Shown in pieces: positions 11,371 through 13,553 of a stretch of 13,553 bases of DNA. The translations under genes were made by a program, and so were the position numbers. The stretch's first letter is position 1. Each line of letters begins with the position of its first letter. Location: positions 1-13,553 of the forward strand of contig CAKSYT010000030.1 in assembly GCA_934524985.1 (NCBI GenBank), written 5' to 3'. The stretch comes from an uncultured Faecalibacterium sp. (GTDB taxonomy: Bacteria; Bacillota; Clostridia; Oscillospirales; Ruminococcaceae). The notes below the pieces were generated by a model. The model was not told the origin of the DNA. It did no database searches and saw only the letters and a program-made list of their open reading frames with translations.

Positions 11371-12246
11371 ATGGCAAGAGGAAAAGGAGGGCTCGGGCGC
11401 GGGCTGGACAGTCTGTTTGAGGACGCAGCACCGGTTTTTGAGTCAGAGCACGCAGCGGTGGAAACGCTGCCGCTGCGCGAGATCGAGCCGGACCCCGACC
11501 AGCCCCGCAAGACCTTTGAACAGGAGACCCTCAGTGAGCTGGCTGCCAGCATCGCCGAGCACGGCTTGCTGCAGCCCATCGCGGTGCGTCCAAGACCCAT
11601 GGGCGGTTACAGCATCGTGGCAGGCGAGCGCCGCTGGCGCGCCTCCCGCATGGCGGGTCTAACCGAGGTGCCGGTGGTCATCAAGGATGTGTCCGATGAG
11701 CAGGCCATGGAGCTGGCGCTGGTGGAGAATTTGCAGCGGGAGGATCTGGACCCGGTGGAAGAAGCTGCCGGCATCCGGGAGCTGATGACCCGCTGCGACC
11801 TGACACAGGAGCAGGCCGCCCGCAAGCTGGGCAAGAGCCGCAGCGCACTGGCCAACAGTCTGCGTCTGCTCAACCTGCCGGAAACGGTGCTGGAGCTGCT
11901 GAAAAGCGGCTTTATCAATACCGGCCACGCCAAGGTGGTGCTGGGCTTGCCCACACCGGAACTGCAGGCCGAAGCCGCGCAGATCATCGCGGACAACCAG
12001 CTGAACGTCCGGCAGGCCGAGGCGCTTTGCAAAAAGATGGCAAAGCCCGCCAAGGAGCCCCGCGAACCTGCACCCCGCGGCACCTTGCCGGTGGAGGTGG
12101 AGGAAAGCCTGAAGCAGGTGCTGGGCAGCGAGGTGAACGTGGCCTACCACGGCGGCAAGGGCAAGCTGACGGTGCATTTTTACTCCGACGAGCAGCTGCG
12201 CGCCTTTGCAAACCTGCTGGGACAGTACCAGATGGAAACCGAATAA
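11371..12246 (+). CDS. parB: Chromosome partitioning protein ParB/Spo0J
   Basis: 291-residue ParB CTPase clamp that loads at parS, slides on DNA and recruits condensin and ParA. N-terminal GLGRGLDSLF (7-16) is the usual ParA-contact segment. CTP motifs GERRWRA (85-91) and ENLQR (119-123); helix-turn-helix at about 145-168 (TQEQAARKLGKSRSALANSLRLL); C-terminal dimer domain about 238-291. Specificity positions are R157, S163, N168 and G185; the R and G match parS-binding ParB and differ from the Q and R of the noc product at 8969. Three parS-like sites lie within 3.3 kb upstream. Start ATG 11371 has AAGG at 11361-11364. Confidence 0.96.
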   Translation: MARGKGGLGRGLDSLFEDAAPVFESEHAAVETLPLREIEPDPDQPRKTFEQETLSELAASIAEHGLLQPIAVRPRPMGGYSIVAGERRWRASRMAGLTEVPVVIKDVSDEQAMELALVENLQREDLDPVEEAAGIRELMTRCDLTQEQAARKLGKSRSALANSLRLLNLPETVLELLKSGFINTGHAKVVLGLPTPELQAEAAQIIADNQLNVRQAEALCKKMAKPAKEPREPAPRGTLPVEVEESLKQVLGSEVNVAYHGGKGKLTVHFYSDEQLRAFANLLGQYQMETE

Positions 12247-12257
12247 TCATGCGATCC

Positions 12258-12301
12258 AAGGCGGGAACAGCCGCCTTTGAACGGCAGCGGTAAGCCGCTG
12301 C
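12258..12301 (+). other. Two small hairpins between parB and serS
   Basis: AAGGCGG-GAACAG-CCGCCTT (12258-12277) followed by TTTG, then GCAGCGG-TAAG-CCGCTGC (12284-12301). The first may be a weak terminator for parAB. Neither is followed by a full T run. No T-box specifier structure could be recognised in the 84-base gap, and no good promoter for serS is seen there. Confidence 0.4.
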
Positions 12302-12330
12302 AAGCCCAATAGAGTTAAGGAGAGTCAATC

Positions 12331-13553
12331 ATGCTGGATATCAAATTTGTCCGCGAGAACCCGGACGCCGTTAAGGAAAACATCAAAAAGAAGTTTCAGG
12401 ACGCCAAGCTGCCGCTGGTGGACGAGGTCATCGAGAAGGATGCCCAGTACCGCGCAGCCCTGAAGGAAGTGGAGGCCCTGAAGGCCGCCCGCAACAAGCT
12501 GAGCAAGGCCAACGGCCCGCTGTTCGGCCAGCTGAAGAAGTGCACCGACGAGGCACAGAAGGCTGAGATCCAGGCACAGATCGATGCCAACAACGCCGCC
12601 GTCAAGGCTGATGCCGACAAGATGGCAGAGCTGGAGAAGGAAGAGGAGGCACTGTCTGCCCGCATTCAGGAGATCATGTACTCCATTCCCCAGATGATCG
12701 ACCCCAGCGTGCCCATCGGCCCGGACGATACCTATAACGTGGAAGCACAGCGCTTCGGCGAGCCTGTCGTGCCGGATTTCCCCATCCCGTACCACACCGA
12801 GATCATGGAGAGCTTTGACGGCATCGATATGGACGCCGCAGGCCGCGTGGCCGGCAACGGCTTCTACTATCTGCTGGGCAACATCGCACGCCTGCACGAG
12901 GCTGTGCTGGCCTATGCCCGCGACTTCATGATCAACAAGGGCTTCACCTACGTCATCCCGCCCTTCATGATGCACGGCAACGTGGTGCAGGGCGTCATGT
13001 CCTTCCCCGAGATGGACGCCATGATGTACAAGATCGAGGGTGAGGACCTGTACCTCATCGGCACCAGCGAGCACACCATGATCGGCCGCTTCATCGACCA
13101 GACGCTGGACGAGAGCAAGATGCCCCTGACCCTGACCTCTTACAGCCCCTGCTTCCGCAAGGAGAAGGGTGCACACGGCATCGAGGAGCGCGGCATCTAC
13201 CGTATCCACCAGTTCGAGAAACAGGAGATGATCGTGGTCTGCCGCCCCGAGGAGAGCGCCGACTGGTACGAGAAGCTGTGGAAGATGTCCGTAGAACTGT
13301 TCCGCAGCATGGAGATCCCCGTGCGCCAGCTGAACTGCTGCTCCGGCGATCTGGCTGACCTGAAGGTCAAGAGCTGCGATATCGAGGCATGGAGCCCCCG
13401 CCAGCAGAAGTATTTCGAGGTCTGCTCCTGCTCCAATCTGGGCGACGCACAGGCACGCCGCCTGCACATCCGCATCAAGGGCAAGGACGGCAAGACCTAT
13501 CTGGCCCACACCCTGAACAACACCTGCGTGGCACCTCCGCGTATGCTGATCGC
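12331..13553 (+). CDS. serS: Seryl-tRNA synthetase, 3'-truncated, divergent active-site motifs
   Basis: 407 codons of a class II aminoacyl-tRNA synthetase are present; the window ends before the last few tens of residues. It charges tRNA-Ser with serine. The N-terminal antiparallel coiled-coil arm spans about 30-115. Motif 2 is FRKEKGAHGIEERGIYRIHQFEKQE (start 275, wrapped here as FRKEKG and RIHQFEKQE). LNCCSGDLADLKVKSCDIEAW and EVCSCSNLGDAQARR match the serine-site region. It differs from the usual bacterial pattern: TSEHTM (245-250) stands where TAEVPL is common, and TLNNTCVAPPR (394-404) stands where TLNGSGLAVGR is common. The invariant motif 3 arginine is kept at 404. Start ATG 12331 has AAGGAGAG (12317-12324). 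No other class II synthetase fits as well. Confidence 0.9.
   Translation, partial: MLDIKFVRENPDAVKENIKKKFQDAKLPLVDEVIEKDAQYRAALKEVEALKAARNKLSKANGPLFGQLKKCTDEAQKAEIQAQIDANNAAVKADADKMAELEKEEEALSARIQEIMYSIPQMIDPSVPIGPDDTYNVEAQRFGEPVVPDFPIPYHTEIMESFDGIDMDAAGRVAGNGFYYLLGNIARLHEAVLAYARDFMINKGFTYVIPPFMMHGNVVQGVMSFPEMDAMMYKIEGEDLYLIGTSEHTMIGRFIDQTLDESKMPLTLTSYSPCFRKEKGAHGIEERGIYRIHQFEKQEMIVVCRPEESADWYEKLWKMSVELFRSMEIPVRQLNCCSGDLADLKVKSCDIEAWSPRQQKYFEVCSCSNLGDAQARRLHIRIKGKDGKTYLAHTLNNTCVAPPRMLI

Noticed and set aside
12247..12330. T-box riboswitch controlling serS
   Set aside because: The gap is only 84 bases, too short for a T-box, and no T-box consensus or terminator/antiterminator pair is seen.

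Overview
The window is a stretch of a GC-rich Firmicutes chromosome next to the replication origin. Gene order, protein sequences and intergenic repeat style suggest the class Clostridia, most likely a Faecalibacterium-like member of the Ruminococcaceae/Oscillospiraceae. That assignment rests on recall of related proteins, not on a search. All eleven protein genes lie on the + strand. In Firmicutes rpmH normally sits beside oriC/dnaA, so oriC is probably just left of base 1 and transcription runs away from it, with the replication fork (inference).

Layout: (1) 1-3443, ribosome, RNase P and membrane insertion: the end of rpmH, a terminator, a promoter, then rnpA, yidD, yidC and jag/khpB, closed by a strong intrinsic terminator. 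(2) 3444-4216, a long non-coding region: one copy of a 235-bp repeat, four two-hairpin repeat units, an inverted repeat of DnaA-box-like sequences and a probable promoter. (3) 4217-8882, tRNA and rRNA quality: mnmE, mnmG, a PrdX/ProXp-ala-type tRNA-editing protein and rsmG, closed by a terminator. (4) 8883-9763, a noc-type gene with its own promoter and a leader hairpin. (5) 9764-10514, a second non-coding region: a parS-like site, the second copy of the 235-bp repeat (same orientation, 230/235 identical), several hairpins, a promoter and another parS-like site. (6) 10515-12246, parA (soj) and parB (spo0J). (7) 12331-13553, serS, cut by the window end, with unusual active-site motifs.

How the genes work together: RnpA is the protein subunit of RNase P. 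YidD, YidC and Jag/KhpB belong to the membrane-insertion module. MnmE and MnmG together modify the tRNA wobble uridine, PrdX probably clears mischarged tRNA-Pro, and RsmG methylates 16S rRNA, so that block serves decoding accuracy. Noc, ParA, ParB and three parS-like sites form an origin segregation and nucleoid-occlusion module. The two ParB-family proteins carry different DNA-specificity residues, which separates the Noc-type from the ParB-type protein.

Nothing here is clearly a new enzymatic system. The most interesting signals are non-coding: the paired TTTTCCAC/GTGGAAAA inverted repeats with identical spacing, the parS-like sites and near-NBS half-sites around noc, and the duplicated 235-bp repeat that brackets mnmE-to-noc.
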